From Falsihalocynthiibacter arcticus (lineage in GTDB: Bacteria > Pseudomonadota > Alphaproteobacteria > Rhodobacterales > Rhodobacteraceae), in NCBI RefSeq assembly GCF_000812665.2, contig NZ_CP014327.1, positions 3,811,501 through 3,875,500 on the forward strand: a stretch of DNA of 64,000 nucleotides, read 5' to 3'. The position numbers were made by a program, and so were the translations under genes. This document shows, piece by piece, positions 16,421 through 25,900 of this stretch. The notes under the pieces were generated by a model. It was not told the origin of the DNA. It searched no databases and worked only from the letters and a program-made list of their open reading frames with translations. The stretch's first letter is position 1. Each line of letters begins with the position of its first letter.

Positions 16421-17402
16421 TTTCTCGCTCCTGTTGGGGGTTAGACGTGCTGCTATGCAGCGGGTGGTGGCAGGCGACGGCGTGGCCGTCCGCCTGAGTA
16501 ATGAGGCTCGGTTCAGTTTGCGCGCAGAGTTCGGTCGCTTGAGGACACCGAGTGCGAAAGCGGCAGCCAGTCGGCAGGTCCAGAGGGCTGGGCACCTCGC
16601 CTGTTTCAAACGGATCATCGCGGCGCGCAGCAGGGTCTGGCACAGGGATCGCGGACCACAACAACTCTGTATAGGGGTGGCGCGGCGCAGTGTGCAGCGC
16701 TTCTGACGGGGCGATCTCGACAAGTTTGCCAAGATACATCACGCCGATCCGGTCGGCGATATGGCGCAGCATCGACAGATCGTGAGTGATAAACAGATAG
16801 GCCAGCCCAGTGTCCCGCTTCAAGTCCGACAGCATGTTGACAATTTGCGCCTGTATCGACACGTCCAGCGCGCTGATCGGTTCATCACAAATCACAAGAT
16901 CTGGCTCCAGAGCAATGGCACGTGCAATCCCGACCCGCTGGCGTTGACCGCCGGAAAAAGAATGGGGAAACCGGTCCGAAGCCTCCGCACCAAGGCCCAC
17001 AGCGTCGAGTAATTGCGCAACACGCTCTCGCCGCGTCGCTGCAGAGCCTATTCCCATTATTTCAAGAGGTTCGGCCACCAGTTCTCCCGCTGTCATCCGG
17101 CCATTTAACGCGGCTACAGGATCTTGAAAAATCATCTGGACCTTTTTGCGATGGGGTTTGAGAGCCTTCACACTCAACTTCGTAATATCGACGCCGTCCA
17201 GCACCACCCGTCCCCCCGTCGGGCGATAAAGCCGGATCAGGGCACGGGCGAGTGTGGATTTGCCGCAGCCGCTCTCTCCGACCAACCCCAAGGTCTCGCC
17301 GTGGTGGATCGTCAGGCTGACACCATCCACCGCTTTCAACGGTCCATGCTGGGTCGAGAAATGCATTTCCAGATTATCGAGTTCAAGCAACGGCAGGGTC
17401 AT
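16413..17402 (-). CDS. oppF: Oligopeptide ABC transporter ATP-binding protein OppF-type
   Basis: Cytoplasmic ABC ATPase of 329 residues. Walker A GESGCGKST, signature FSGGQRQRVGIARA, Walker B LVICDEP and the D-loop/H-loop are all present, followed by the oligopeptide-transporter C-terminal domain with a cysteine cluster (GCRFRTRCPQATELC). The ATG at 17402 overlaps the stop of oppD by 4 bp, which fixes the start far downstream of the first possible one. It pairs with OppD to power the permease OppBC. Confidence 0.93.
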   Translation of the reverse strand: MTLPLLELDNLEMHFSTQHGPLKAVDGVSLTIHHGETLGLVGESGCGKSTLARALIRLYRPTGGRVVLDGVDITKLSVKALKPHRKKVQMIFQDPVAALNGRMTAGELVAEPLEIMGIGSAATRRERVAQLLDAVGLGAEASDRFPHSFSGGQRQRVGIARAIALEPDLVICDEPISALDVSIQAQIVNMLSDLKRDTGLAYLFITHDLSMLRHIADRIGVMYLGKLVEIAPSEALHTAPRHPYTELLWSAIPVPDPAARRDDPFETGEVPSPLDLPTGCRFRTRCPQATELCAQTEPSLITQADGHAVACHHPLHSSTSNPQQERENA

Positions 17403-18415
17403 GACGAGGGCTCCAAAAGAAAGGCGGGCGCAGCGGCATCCGCACGCCAGCATCGGGCGCGTTGACCTTCCCGCAGCCTTGAATTGTCGTGCACGCCAAA
17501 AATCGGTGGCGGGGTCTGACAAATCCGCATCGCCTGAGGACAGCGCGGCGCAAACGGGCAGCCAGGGGGCGGCATACGCATGTCCGGCGGGCTGCCGCGC
17601 ACAGGTGACAACGGTCGCCCCGCCTCTCTGGGATCAGGGATAGCGGCCAAGAGCCCTTGAGTGTAGGGATGTTGCGGTGCCGCAAACAGATCGACGACAC
17701 ACGCCTCTTCCATCACCTGCCCGCCGTAAAGCACCATCACGCGATCAGCGGTTTCGGCAATCACGCCAAGGTCGTGGGTCACAAGGATAATCGCCATCCC
17801 CAGCCTTTCCCGTAGTTCTTTCAACAGCGCCAAAATCTGCCGCTGGATCGTCACATCCAGCGCGGTAGTGGGCTCGTCGGCGATTAGGATGTCGGGGTCA
17901 CAAGCCAAAGCGATGGCGATCATCACCCGCTGACGCATACCGCCAGAGAATTCGTGCGGATAGCTGTCGATGCGGGTGCCGGCAGATGGGATACGCACCA
18001 GTTTGAATAGTTCAATCGCGCGATCCCGGGCTGCTTTTTTGCTTATTTTGCGGTGCTGCAACAGCACCTCAACGATCTGACGACCAACGGTCATGGTCGG
18101 GTTCAGCGCCGACATCGGATCTTGAAATATGACGCCGATCTTTTCGCCGCGCACAGCTTCCAACTGCCGCTCGGACAATTGCAAAAGGTCACGCCCGTCA
18201 AATTCCGCTACACCTGATGTGATATGCCCGCCGCGTTTCAATAGTTTTAGAATACTCATGCAGGTGACAGATTTACCAGACCCGCTTTCACCAACGAGCC
18301 CAAGGATTTCCCCGCGCTGTAAGATCAGATCGACACCGCGTACCGCCTGAACCGTGCCACGGTCAGTGCGGTACTCGGTACGTAAATCACGCAGGGACAA
18401 CACCGGCGCGCTCAC
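17399..18415 (-). CDS. oppD: Oligopeptide ABC transporter ATP-binding protein OppD-type
   Basis: ABC ATPase of 338 residues with Walker [10 protein letters not shown], signature [14 protein letters not shown], Walker [13 protein letters not shown] and the C-terminal oligo_HPY segment ([14 protein letters not shown]). It starts with GTG at 18415, overlapping the oppC stop by 4 bp (GTGA). It acts with OppF at the cytoplasmic face of the permease. Confidence 0.93.
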   Translation of the reverse strand: MSAPVLSLRDLRTEYRTDRGTVQAVRGVDLILQRGEILGLVGESGSGKSVTCMSILKLLKRGGHITSGVAEFDGRDLLQLSERQLEAVRGEKIGVIFQDPMSALNPTMTVGRQIVEVLLQHRKISKKAARDRAIELFKLVRIPSAGTRIDSYPHEFSGGMRQRVMIAIALACDPDILIADEPTTALDVTIQRQILALLKELRERLGMAIILVTHDLGVIAETADRVMVLYGGQVMEEACVVDLFAAPQHPYTQGLLAAIPDPREAGRPLSPVRGSPPDMRMPPPGCPFAPRCPQAMRICQTPPPIFGVHDNSRLREGQRARCWRADAAAPAFLLEPSS

Positions 18416-19584
18416 GATGACAACCTCGGATCCAAAGCATCGCGCAGCCCGTCACCCAGAAAATTGAATGCCAACATTGTCAGGCTGATCGCCATGGCCG
18501 GAAAGAACAACTGATATGGATAGGCCCGCAGGGTTTCAACGGCCTCAGATGTAAGCGTCCCCCAACTTGCCTGCGGGGGTGTTACGCCAAGACCAATGAA
18601 GCTCATAAAGCTTTCGATAAAAATTGCCGATGGGATCAACATGGTCAACGTCACAAGGATCGGGCCAAATGCATTCGGCAACAAATGCTTAAAGAGTATG
18701 CGTGAGGTCGGAGCCCCCATGGTCCGTGCCGCGGCCACATAGTCCTGGCTTTTCAAGGTTAGAATTTGTCCGCGCACAACCCGGGCCATATCAACCCAGT
18801 AGACCGTGCCAATGGCCAGCACGACGGACATCAACCCAGACTGTAAAACCACCATCATCAGGATTACGTAAAGCGTCAACGGGATAGTCGCGACAACTTC
18901 AACAAAGCGCATCATCACGGCATCGACACGCCCGCCAATCAAGCCTGAAATGCCGCCATAAATCATGCCGATCACAAAGTTCGCGAACACTGCAGCGGCG
19001 GCAACCAGCAGTGAGATCCGCGCGCCATACAACTGTCGTACCAAAACATCACGCCCGAGTTGATCGGTCCCAAAGGGATTACGTGTGTTCAATGCCAACC
19101 CGCCAGCCTGTGCTACCTCACCGTCTATCATAAGGACGGCGGGTCGCTGATTGTAATCCAGAACCACTTCTTGCCCCGCAATCACCCAGTTGCTTTGGCG
19201 TTTCATCATGTCCCGTCCGTCCGGACGCAATAGCGCAGTCAGTCCCCCCTCTTCGCTCACAGCATAGAGATTTAGATTGCTGGTATTCACATACACCAAC
19301 GAGCCCTCGGCTATAGTATAGGGGCGATAGACTGGTGGTAGGTTTGATAGTTCAAGTTTCTGTTCGAAATAGCTGTAGGGCGACAACATCGGGCCAAAGA
19401 ACGCCGCTACGATTAGGAGCACGATGAAAACCAACCCTGCCATCGCAGGGCGATGCCGAAACAGACGCCCTCGCACACCAGCCCAGAACCCGCGGGGGGT
19501 CGTGGACGTAATAAGGTTTCCCGAGCCTCCAGTCTTGGGATCAAGGGGCAGCCACATATCAGGGGTAATCACTGGTCGGGTCAT
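18412..19584 (-). CDS. oppC: Oligopeptide ABC transporter permease OppC-type
   Basis: A 390-residue inner-membrane permease with an N-terminal membrane helix (about 48-70), a long extracytoplasmic insertion (about 75-185), then the BPD_transp_1 domain with five helices and the EAA loop (RTMGAPTSRILFKHLLPN). The large insertion makes it longer than E. coli OppC (about 300 residues), as in a subgroup of alphaproteobacterial peptide permeases. ATG at 19584, 4-bp overlap with oppB. Confidence 0.9.
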   Translation of the reverse strand: MTRPVITPDMWLPLDPKTGGSGNLITSTTPRGFWAGVRGRLFRHRPAMAGLVFIVLLIVAAFFGPMLSPYSYFEQKLELSNLPPVYRPYTIAEGSLVYVNTSNLNLYAVSEEGGLTALLRPDGRDMMKRQSNWVIAGQEVVLDYNQRPAVLMIDGEVAQAGGLALNTRNPFGTDQLGRDVLVRQLYGARISLLVAAAAVFANFVIGMIYGGISGLIGGRVDAVMMRFVEVVATIPLTLYVILMMVVLQSGLMSVVLAIGTVYWVDMARVVRGQILTLKSQDYVAAARTMGAPTSRILFKHLLPNAFGPILVTLTMLIPSAIFIESFMSFIGLGVTPPQASWGTLTSEAVETLRAYPYQLFFPAMAISLTMLAFNFLGDGLRDALDPRLSS

Positions 19585-20528
19585 TTGCTATCCCCATATG
19601 AAATACGCGGATCAAGCAAAAGATAAAGAAGATCAACTATAAGGATCATCAACATCAGAAAGGCGGCATAAAAGATCGTAATGCCCATAATCGCCGTGTA
19701 ATCACGGTTTGTGATGGATTGCACAAAATGCCGCCCGATGCCCGGTAGCGCAAAAATTTGTTCGATCACGAAACTGCCAGTCAGTAGGTTGGCCACGACA
19801 GGCCCGAGCACCGTCACCACTGGGATCAGCGAATTACGCAGCCCATGGCGCAACATCACCTTGTGTGCCGGTATACCTTTGGCGCGCGCAGTCATGATGT
19901 AATCCTGTTCCATCGTTTCGAGTAGGCTGGAGCGGGTCAAACGCGCCACAAAGGACATCCAGAACCCAGACAATGCGAATACTGGAAGGATATAACCGCG
20001 CCAGTCATCAAGCCCGAACGCCGGGGTCCAGCCAAGCCGAAGCGCAAAGATGTAAAGCGCAACCGTGGCAATCACATAAGATGGCACAGCAATGCCAAGG
20101 CTTGCCACAAACATCGCCGCAGTATCCGGCCAGCGTCCCCGATTAAGGGCTGCGACAATCCCCGCGGGAATACCAAAGGCCACGACACAAATGATCGCCA
20201 GCATCCCCGTCTGTGCCGTAACTGCCAGACCATCAGCGATCATGCTGTTCACGCTCACGCCTGGGTATTTGAACGACGGTCCAAGATCCAAGGTCAGAAC
20301 ACCGCCCAGATAGTTCAGATATTGCCGCCAGACCGGCTGATCGAGGCCGAATTTGGCGTTCAAAGCGGCTTCGATCTCCGGTGCGAGCATCTTTTCGGAC
20401 ACGAAAGGTCCTCCCGGCACCGCGTGCATCAACGCGAAGGTCAGCGTAATCACCGCCAACAACGTCACGACCATCATCGCGATCCGTTGCACCAGCCAGC
20501 TAAGAGGAAGTCGGGCAGCGTTCGTCAC
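19581..20528 (-). CDS. oppB: Oligopeptide ABC transporter permease OppB-type
   Basis: A 315-residue permease with an N-terminal helix (about 14-32), a periplasmic loop and a BPD_transp_1 domain with the EAA loop (RAKGIPAHKVMLRHGLRN). The GTG start at 20528 overlaps the stop of the regulator gene by 4 bp (GTGA) and has GGAG upstream. It forms the translocation pore with OppC. Confidence 0.9.
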   Translation of the reverse strand: MTNAARLPLSWLVQRIAMMVVTLLAVITLTFALMHAVPGGPFVSEKMLAPEIEAALNAKFGLDQPVWRQYLNYLGGVLTLDLGPSFKYPGVSVNSMIADGLAVTAQTGMLAIICVVAFGIPAGIVAALNRGRWPDTAAMFVASLGIAVPSYVIATVALYIFALRLGWTPAFGLDDWRGYILPVFALSGFWMSFVARLTRSSLLETMEQDYIMTARAKGIPAHKVMLRHGLRNSLIPVVTVLGPVVANLLTGSFVIEQIFALPGIGRHFVQSITNRDYTAIMGITIFYAAFLMLMILIVDLLYLLLDPRISYGDSK

Positions 20529-21136
20529 GATTGTTGCTCCGCCGTAATGTCAGGCCGACTCTGAAATTTTGGACCGTTGCCCAGCCAGAACAACACAGTC
20601 TCCTGCAAGTCGGGATTACGGGCTTGATGCCGAAGGTCCGATCTGAAATGAAGCGTATCACCAACGCCAAGATCATAGTCTTGCCCGTCGACGTCAAACA
20701 GCACGCGCCCGGACCGGACTTCAACAAATTCCTCGCCGAAATGCTGATCGGTTTCCGTGGTGAACCCGGCAGGCAGCGTGATCAGAAAGGCGGAAAAAGA
20801 CGCGCCGACAAATTCACCATGCAGGCGCTCATAGGTCATGCCTCCTTCGCGCACCCAGATTGTGTCGCGATCCTTGGCTCTGGTAATCAGGCCGCGGGCG
20901 TTCGGGATTGGTATAAAATGGCCCAGTTCAACGGACAAAGCTGCGGCAAGCTTACTCAGGGACCCCAATGACGGGGTCGCTATGTCCCGTTCGATTTGGC
21001 TCAGATACCCAATGGACAAATTTGAGCGGGAGCTAAGTTCTTGCAGCGTATAGTCGCGAGATCGCCGCGCCGCTCGCAACAATGCACCCACCGCAGGACG
21101 TTCCGGCTCAATCTGAATGCTGGGATCATTGGGCAC
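20525..21136 (-). CDS. XRE-cupin transcriptional regulator of the opp operon
   Basis: A 203-residue two-domain regulator: an N-terminal XRE helix-turn-helix (about 18-72, YTLQELSSRSNLSIGYLSQI) and a C-terminal cupin (about 120-190) that probably binds a small ligand. The proposed start is GTG at 21136, with a weak ribosome binding site. Its stop overlaps the start of oppB, so it heads the transporter operon and most likely controls it in response to the transported compound or a derivative. Members of this class regulate peptide, amino acid, polyamine and similar uptake genes, so the family alone does not fix the ligand. Confidence 0.88.
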   Translation of the reverse strand: MPNDPSIQIEPERPAVGALLRAARRSRDYTLQELSSRSNLSIGYLSQIERDIATPSLGSLSKLAAALSVELGHFIPIPNARGLITRAKDRDTIWVREGGMTYERLHGEFVGASFSAFLITLPAGFTTETDQHFGEEFVEVRSGRVLFDVDGQDYDLGVGDTLHFRSDLRHQARNPDLQETVLFWLGNGPKFQSRPDITAEQQS

Positions 21137-21170
21137 TTGGCTGACTTTCGATTTTGTTCTCCACCAGCCT

Positions 21171-21214
21171 ATCTAAAAAATTTAGATCATGGCAATATTT
21201 TATTTACAAAATAT
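21171..21214. promoter_or_regulatory. Two A/T-rich palindromes upstream of the XRE-opp operon
   Basis: ATCTAAA-AAA-TTTAGAT (21171-21187) and ATATTTT-6 bases-AAAATAT (21195-21214) are perfect inverted repeats within 80 bp upstream of the regulator start. They are good candidates for an autoregulatory operator. No binding evidence is available. Confidence 0.4.
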
Positions 21215-21618
21215 GAAATTTGGTCTGCTGGCACCACTGAACGATTAATTTCGACGCGACAAAGCCCCCAGCCGTGAACCCAATTGGTGAAGACTGGCAT
21301 TCCAGCCGCAACAACAGTCGCGCCAGCAATTCATGTAGTGCCTGCGCTCCAACACGATGGCGGCCAGAAACTTGATGAAGTATTGTCGCAGCTTGAGGTC
21401 AAAGCAAAGGAACAGCGTTTCTGAGCTTCGGAGCTGTTTCTCGGGCGCTATAGACATTCTGCGCCGGACAATCTGAATCGACTCCGCGCCAAGCATTCTG
21501 CACTCGATATAACTTTCCAAACGATCCATTCGTCCGAGGGCCTCAGTGCAGATCACGCCGTTCTTCTTCAGCCAATCGTGGACCCGTAGGCTCCCCTCCT
21601 CGTTTATCTGGAAATCGA
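21215..21618. other. Gap with a possible degenerate gene fragment
   Basis: No complete gene. A minus-strand frame at about 21245-21610 without a convincing start (containing VHDWLKKNGVICTEALGR) has protein-like composition and may be a remnant. I recognise no family. Confidence 0.3.
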
Positions 21619-22743
21619 TTATTGTCGCCTATTGCGGGGCAGCCGCGAAAGACCAACTGCCAACGTCGAATAGACTACCGTAAGAACAATCTGCGTTTGT
21701 ATAGCTCCAGCGACATCCCGCGCGGAGGCGCCCATCTGGTCCACCGCAACGATTGCGGAAATAGCCGTGGATGATGGAACAAGCATCGACAAGGTGCGCA
21801 GGTTGTCAGGGATCATTTCAACCGGCCACGAGATGCCCGACAGAAAGAACAGCGGCATCCCGATAACCACAAGTAAGAACACAACCCCCTCGCGCCAAGG
21901 GATGGCCAAAGCGATGGCAAATCCCATTGCGATACAGGCACAGATGAACGGGATGGCAATCAACAGCAGGGTTCCAAACTCCCCGGTGCGCGGAATACTG
22001 TAAAGAAAAGGTAATAACATCTGCGTGAAAGCGACCCAGATCATGTAAAGGACAAAGTAAGCGGCAATCGTAGCCCACAAACGCCCGCCCGTTGGAAGCT
22101 TGCGCCCCGCATGGAGCAACCCAATCCCCATCAATAACGTTTGCTGCAAGATCAGAACAAACGCAGCAGGAACCACATAGCTGGCATAGCCACCTTGGGG
22201 GTTAAAAACGGCTACATTCGTCACCGTTACGGGTGACAGCATTGTGCGCGCCACGCCATCATCAACGCCCAGTGCAGTGAGACGCGCATAATTGACCTGT
22301 GCGCCCATTGTTCCAGCAACCGTAGCCACGGCCCGCATTACATTGGAGTAGATCAATAAATAGCTGCCATCACTATAGGCGGCAACGGGCGCAGGGCGGC
22401 TGGCAAGGATATTTGCCTCAAAGCCTTCAGGAATAATAACGATCCCGTAAACATCGCGCCTATAAAAAGCATCCCGTGCGGTTTCCATATCCGGCGCGAA
22501 TGCGGTCACATCGACCCATTCCGTCACGTCGATCTCCCGCACAAGGGTTCGGCTGGCGGTAGAATTGTCTTGATCGATCACAGCCACAGGAACATCGCGC
22601 AACACCTCGCCAACATAAGGTTGCGGATAAAGAATGCTATAAATCAGAATACCGACAATCATCGTAGATTTTGCGCTGTCGTCCGCCAGAAGCGTACGAA
22701 TGGCCCCGAAAAATTCGGCAACAAAACGGCGTAGATTTCTCAT
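21619..22743 (-). CDS. ABC-2 type permease, exporter subunit (second of two)
   Basis: A 374-residue membrane protein with the ABC-2 (YhhJ-like) layout: an N-terminal helix near 25-45, a large periplasmic domain (about 45-180) and five C-terminal helices with the FFLSGISWPVEMIPD motif. The ATG at 22743 overlaps the previous permease gene by 4 bp. Together with the preceding permease and the HlyD-type adaptor it forms an export system of the YhbG/YhhJ/YhiI type. No ATP-binding subunit is encoded next to it. The exported compound is unknown; a drug or lipid-like molecule would fit the family. Confidence 0.88.
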   Translation of the reverse strand: MRNLRRFVAEFFGAIRTLLADDSAKSTMIVGILIYSILYPQPYVGEVLRDVPVAVIDQDNSTASRTLVREIDVTEWVDVTAFAPDMETARDAFYRRDVYGIVIIPEGFEANILASRPAPVAAYSDGSYLLIYSNVMRAVATVAGTMGAQVNYARLTALGVDDGVARTMLSPVTVTNVAVFNPQGGYASYVVPAAFVLILQQTLLMGIGLLHAGRKLPTGGRLWATIAAYFVLYMIWVAFTQMLLPFLYSIPRTGEFGTLLLIAIPFICACIAMGFAIALAIPWREGVVFLLVVIGMPLFFLSGISWPVEMIPDNLRTLSMLVPSSTAISAIVAVDQMGASARDVAGAIQTQIVLTVVYSTLAVGLSRLPRNRRQ

Positions 22744-23957
22744 ATATTACCCTCTCGGGTCTCGTTGATTGCCTCATCAGCAGAGACTGGCCCCTGCCCC
22801 GCCGTCTTGCGAGTCATGATCCACAACAGGGTTGAGAAAACCAAAAGCTGAGCGAACAGCCATGCCATTGTTGGTAAGGAATATTCCAGAGGCGCACCCC
22901 GTAAGGTCTGATCTGTCCGCAATTGTAGATAAGGGGTTAGTGGTATGACCGCACCCCAGACCTGCGAAAAGAGAGTCATCCCGAAACGTGGGAAGCTGAC
23001 GCCAGCAAACCCAAAGGACGGTGCCACGATCAGCCCCATCATTCCAAGCGCCCCAGTCGTGTCCTTTGCAATCAGCGCGATAAACGCTCCCATAGCCTGA
23101 CACGTTAATATAAACATGAAGCCGCTTAGGAAAAACACGAAGACATTGCCGCGAAAACTGGCGTCAAAGAAGCTGAACATCAACACATCCCCAAGCAGCA
23201 AAACGAACGTGCCTATAAAGGTATAAGGTAGAAGCTTGCCCAAAATTGCGCGGGTTGGTGTTTTCGAAAGGCGCAGCAGGCGCGCCATACCGTTTGGTGA
23301 ATGACGTTCGCGTGAAAATGACAGAACGGCCGCAGCACAGATGAAGATTTGCATGATGGTTGGCATGACTGCGGAAAGCAGAAACTGGATGTAATCAAGG
23401 GAGGGGTTAAACAACGGGCTTTGCTGCACTGGGATAGGCGTAATCAGCTCCAGTGCACGATCCGTCCCGATACCCTCGGACTCAAGCAGGCGTAAGGACA
23501 CACCAGCCGAAAATGTCGACACTGTCGCGCTCAGGCTGCGCCCTACGATGCCTCCGGCTGTCAAAAATTGACTATTGGAAAACACCACGACTTCGGGCTT
23601 TTGCCCACGCAACAGATCGTGTTCCATCTCGGCGGGGATCATCAAAACCGCATAGGCCCGCTGGGCTACAAGAGCCTGTCGCCCCTCGTTGAGCGTTGTT
23701 AACTGCTCAACAACCTCAACATCGGCCGTCGCGTCGGCCATGCGCACGATCTGGCGCGACATCGTGGACCCATCCAGATCAACAACAACAACCGGCAAAT
23801 CGCGCGGCAAGCCCGGGGCAAAGACCACTGCCAGCATGAGAAACAAAATCAGGGGCAGCGGCACCAGCATAAAGGCGAGCGCGGGCCGCGTTGCGATTTG
23901 ACGCAACTCACGTCGCCAAATGCGACGAAAACCGGGGGGAAGATGCGAGGGGGCCAC
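22740..23957 (-). CDS. ABC-2 type permease, exporter subunit (first of two)
   Basis: A 405-residue permease of the same family as its neighbour: N-terminal helix (about 25-48), periplasmic domain to about 190, then several membrane helices and a C-terminal polar tail. The likely start is GTG at 23957, four bases after the adaptor stop, without a clear ribosome binding site. Two dissimilar ABC-2 permeases side by side suggest a heterodimeric membrane unit. The ATPase must come from elsewhere or has been lost. Confidence 0.87.
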   Translation of the reverse strand: MAPSHLPPGFRRIWRRELRQIATRPALAFMLVPLPLILFLMLAVVFAPGLPRDLPVVVVDLDGSTMSRQIVRMADATADVEVVEQLTTLNEGRQALVAQRAYAVLMIPAEMEHDLLRGQKPEVVVFSNSQFLTAGGIVGRSLSATVSTFSAGVSLRLLESEGIGTDRALELITPIPVQQSPLFNPSLDYIQFLLSAVMPTIMQIFICAAAVLSFSRERHSPNGMARLLRLSKTPTRAILGKLLPYTFIGTFVLLLGDVLMFSFFDASFRGNVFVFFLSGFMFILTCQAMGAFIALIAKDTTGALGMMGLIVAPSFGFAGVSFPRFGMTLFSQVWGAVIPLTPYLQLRTDQTLRGAPLEYSLPTMAWLFAQLLVFSTLLWIMTRKTAGQGPVSADEAINETREGNI

Positions 23958-23961
23958 AGGA

Positions 23962-24960
23962 TTATTGGCCGCTACGCGCAGTGGCGGGCCAATCCACCAA
24001 AACGCTCATCCCAGGGCGCAATCCTGCGACAGCCGCAACTGGATCTGCCCGTACAGAAAAGGTCCGTAAATCAAAATCGCCAGTGGCCTTAGTCGCGCGC
24101 CAGTTTGCGTAACTCCCAAGAACGTTGATCGATGAAATCGTTGCATCAAACAAATCGGTGTCATCGCCCAAAGCAGGAATACGAACTTGCAACGGTTGGC
24201 CAATCTCCAGTCCTTCCAGAAAATCTTCTCTCAAATTAAATGTAAACCAAGCGTGATCCACATCCACGATCGAAACAAGTGGCGCGCCCGCACTAAACAG
24301 CTTGCCCTGCTCTGAGGTGCGTGTCGTCACTTCACCGTCAATGGGAGAAGCGACTGTCATTTCATCCACGCTGGCTTTGGTCTGTAAAACAGATGCCTCA
24401 GCCTGTTTAACTTGCGCGTCAGCTACGGCCTTTTGTTCTGGACTCGCACCATTGCGCGCCTGATCGAAGCTGGCCTGTGCGGCGACTTGCGCTTGAATTG
24501 CAGCGGTCAGATTATTGGCCGCCTGATCAAGCCCCGCCTGCGATACAACTGAACCGGTTCGTAACTTATTGATCCGGTCAAAGTTGCTTTGCGACAACGT
24601 CACGTTGGAACGTGCTGATTCCAACTGTGCTTGTGCGGCGGAAATTGTCTCTGGGCGCGTGGAATACGTTAGATCGCGATTGGCCCGCGCGACCTCAAGT
24701 GCTGCTTGTACTGCGGCAAGTTGTGCATCCAATGTCGCGCTTTCCATCCGTACGACAACATCTCCGGCACTCACACGATCCCCAACATTAACAGGCGTTT
24801 CGGAAACACGCGCCGAGATCATCGCCGATAAATCAATGCGTGTGGCTTCCACTTCACCCTGTACAAGATAGGTTGCGGGTTGGCTCACAGTCCAAACCAG
24901 ATAGCCTGCCGTTGCAGCAACGGCGATCACTGCGATAGCCACGGTTTTGTTCAGTTTCAT
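23962..24960 (-). CDS. HlyD-family periplasmic adaptor (membrane fusion protein)
   Basis: A 332-residue adaptor that bridges an inner-membrane exporter to the periplasm or outer membrane. An N-terminal membrane anchor (about 5-25) is followed by the split biotinyl-lipoyl domain, an alpha-helical hairpin rich in alanine and glutamine (about 80-195) and a beta-barrel (LREDFLEGLEIGQPLQVRIP). ATG at 24960 with GAGG upstream. First gene of the exporter operon; divergent from a TetR regulator. Confidence 0.9.
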   Translation of the reverse strand: MKLNKTVAIAVIAVAATAGYLVWTVSQPATYLVQGEVEATRIDLSAMISARVSETPVNVGDRVSAGDVVVRMESATLDAQLAAVQAALEVARANRDLTYSTRPETISAAQAQLESARSNVTLSQSNFDRINKLRTGSVVSQAGLDQAANNLTAAIQAQVAAQASFDQARNGASPEQKAVADAQVKQAEASVLQTKASVDEMTVASPIDGEVTTRTSEQGKLFSAGAPLVSIVDVDHAWFTFNLREDFLEGLEIGQPLQVRIPALGDDTDLFDATISSINVLGSYANWRATKATGDFDLRTFSVRADPVAAVAGLRPGMSVLVDWPATARSGQ

Positions 24961-25073
24961 TGGGCGACCTCAATTTTGACTAATTTTGGAAAACTACCCT
25001 TTTCTAAATTCAACAATGCAGACAAGTCAACACCAAAACACCTTATTCACAAAGGCGGCAGGCGTTTTTAGAA

Positions 25074-25088
25074 GGTTCGCGACGAACC
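25074..25088. promoter_or_regulatory. Palindrome in the exporter/TetR intergenic region
   Basis: GGTTCG-CGA-CGAACC is a perfect 6-3-6 palindrome in the 181-bp divergent promoter region. It is the best candidate operator for the TetR-family protein encoded at 25142. Inferred from symmetry and place. Confidence 0.45.
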
Positions 25089-25141
25089 ACTCTTGATTTA
25101 AGAAAATTTATGTTTTTATAAAGTGCCCGAGAGGAGCCAAC

Positions 25142-25804
25142 ATGACTGAACACGAAACGACCCCAGAAAAACGGCTGCGCGGCCGCCCGTCTCTGCGCAC
25201 GCAACAAGAAACGCGTACGCTTTTGATCAAGGCTGCAGGTGACGTGTTTCTCAGCGAAGGTTACGCGGGCACAAGTATCGAAGCCGTAGCGCGCAAAGCT
25301 GGAATGTCGACCCGCACGATTTACAAGACGGTATCAAACAAAGCGGACTTATTTCGACTGGTCGCGGACGACGCCATCCAAACGAGTATCGCCTACCTTG
25401 ACACCCCGCTCGACGCGACAACACCAGAAAGTGCAATTTTGGCGCTATCTCACGCCTATTCGCACCTTGTGCTCAGCAACGATGGCGTCCTGAAGGCGCG
25501 TGCAGTTTTCGCAGAACAGGCCCAATTCCCTGAGTTTCGCGACAATTATCTATCGTCAATTCATAAGGTTGCCCACGCGTTTGATCAACGCTTTGTTGCG
25601 CTTATTTCAGTCGCCTACCCCCTTGATGTTATTGATCTTTACGAAGGGGCCGCCCTGTTGCGCAGCATGATTAACGGAGCACAAAGGGAAGCCGTGCTTA
25701 ACCCCAGTTATGATAGTACAACCGCTGATATATCGGGTTGGTCCGATAAATGTACGCACTTCGTTATAAGAAGTTTACGATCGGCGAAAGCGGTGGGCAC
25801 TTAG
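25142..25804 (+). CDS. TetR/AcrR-family transcriptional regulator
   Basis: A 220-residue repressor-type protein. The N-terminal HTH (about residues 28-70) shows the family pattern: KAAGDVFLSEGYAGTSIEAV followed by AGMSTRTIYKTVSNKADLF. The C-terminal ligand domain is divergent. ATG at 25142 with GAGGAG six bases upstream. It is transcribed away from the HlyD/ABC-2 exporter genes, so it probably represses them and is released by the exported compound. Confidence 0.9.
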   Translation: MTEHETTPEKRLRGRPSLRTQQETRTLLIKAAGDVFLSEGYAGTSIEAVARKAGMSTRTIYKTVSNKADLFRLVADDAIQTSIAYLDTPLDATTPESAILALSHAYSHLVLSNDGVLKARAVFAEQAQFPEFRDNYLSSIHKVAHAFDQRFVALISVAYPLDVIDLYEGAALLRSMINGAQREAVLNPSYDSTTADISGWSDKCTHFVIRSLRSAKAVGT

Positions 25805-25900
25805 GCAGCCCAGAATGACAAATGCTGCGACTTCCCCCAAGGCCTGCATGTCCGGAATGGACCAAACGATGCCCCCGCGCGATCTACCTAAGGCTTCACC

